Shown piece by piece: positions 5,283 through 5,645 of a DNA stretch of 5,645 nucleotides. Under the pieces are notes generated by a model. The model was not told where the DNA came from, did not search any database, and saw only the letters and a program-made list of their open reading frames with translations. Source of the DNA: Bacillota bacterium (GTDB lineage: Bacteria; Bacillota; Bacilli; Bacillales; Cytobacillaceae); NCBI GenBank assembly GCA_023389895.1, contig JAEWDX010000193.1, positions 1 through 5,645 of the forward strand. Direction: 5' to 3'. Position numbers and translations under genes: made by a program. Positions within the stretch are counted from its first letter, which is position 1. Every line of letters starts with the position of its first letter.

Positions 5283-5645
5283 GTTTTATCTGAACGTAGT
5301 GGGATATAAAGGTTCATTGCGTTTTCATGGATTCGATTGTTGTGCTGCCGTTTTATCTGAACGTAGTGGGATATAAAGTTAGGTACTTTCTCATCAATAT
5401 ATTTATTTGAAGTAACGTTTTATCTGAACGTAGTGGGATATAAAGAGTTTTAGTTGGAGACAATGGCAATAAAGATGTAATCGTTTTATCTGAACGTAGT
5501 GGGATATAAAGTAATATTAGCCATTGCAATGTTAAGAGCATCTACTTGTTTTATCTGAACGTAGTGGGATATAAAGAAGTCCACGCTCGCCAATTATCGA
5601 ATATTCACCTAACTGGTTTTATCTGAACGTAGTGGGATATAAAGT
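5283..5645 (+). CRISPR. CRISPR array, leader-proximal part: six identical 29-nt repeats, five complete spacers
   Basis: Repeats lie at 5283-5311, 5350-5378, 5417-5445, 5483-5511, 5548-5576 and 5616-5644. All six are identical, beginning GTTTTATCTG and ending GGATATAAAG, with weak inverted ends (TTTAT/ATAAA). Spacers are 5312-5349 (38 nt), 5379-5416 (38), 5446-5482 (37), 5512-5547 (36) and 5577-5615 (39); base 5645 begins a sixth. Repeat length and the AT-rich 3' end, which would give a crRNA handle ATATAAAG, match type I-B arrays in Firmicutes. Leader position and repeat polarity both indicate + strand transcription. Absence of repeat decay is as expected near the leader, where the newest spacers are added. 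The array is cut by the window edge. Confidence 0.99.

Noticed and set aside
5312..5349. Spacer 1 shares ATGGATTC with the reverse complement of the leader (5105-5112), suggesting self-targeting
   Set aside because: An 8-nt match is expected by chance at this scale and is too short for a protospacer.
5353..5541. A 62-residue open frame on the minus strand within the array
   Set aside because: Its protein repeats YIPLRSDKT, which is simply the translated CRISPR repeat; it has no ribosome binding site and is an artefact of repeats and spacers.
5446..5547. Spacers 3 and 4 share GCCATTG in opposite orientation
   Set aside because: Seven bases in common is within chance and does not show a shared source.

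Overview
The window holds the 3' part of a type I-B CRISPR-Cas locus (the older 'Tneap' arrangement) and the leader-proximal end of its CRISPR array. Everything reads on the + strand. The DNA is AT-rich, the ribosome binding sites are strong (AAGGAGG before cas3, AAAGGAG before cas4), and the Cas proteins are of the kind found in low-GC Firmicutes. A Bacillales or related host is therefore the best guess; the species cannot be named from the sequence.

Layout: the last 49 codons of a probable cas7 (1-151), cas5 (164-892), a 16-bp perfect hairpin across the cas5 stop codon (887-922), cas3 with a GTG start (938-3190), a 97-nt gap, then a tightly packed adaptation block of cas4 (3288-3809), cas1 (about 3799-4785, overlapping cas4) and cas2 (4790-5053). 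After cas2 comes a 229-nt non-coding leader (5054-5282), then six identical 29-nt repeats separated by five complete spacers of 36-39 nt. The array runs off the right edge. cas6 and cas8b, which I-B systems of this kind normally carry, are not in the window and would be expected upstream of cas7.

How it works together: Cas7 and Cas5 are backbone subunits of the crRNA-guided Cascade complex. Cas3 is the HD nuclease-helicase that degrades the DNA Cascade marks. Cas4, Cas1 and Cas2 select, trim and insert new spacers at the leader end of the array. All visible catalytic motifs are intact, so the locus looks functional.

The least expected part is the leader. It has a perfect extended -10 promoter element (TGTTATAAT, 5077-5085) followed by two consecutive long stem-loops (5096-5206 and 5213-5260) that fill nearly all the DNA up to the first repeat. 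This suggests that either the pre-crRNA has a highly structured 5' leader RNA or a separate small RNA lies between cas2 and the array. A second notable structure is the cas5-cas3 intergenic hairpin, placed directly before the cas3 ribosome binding site.
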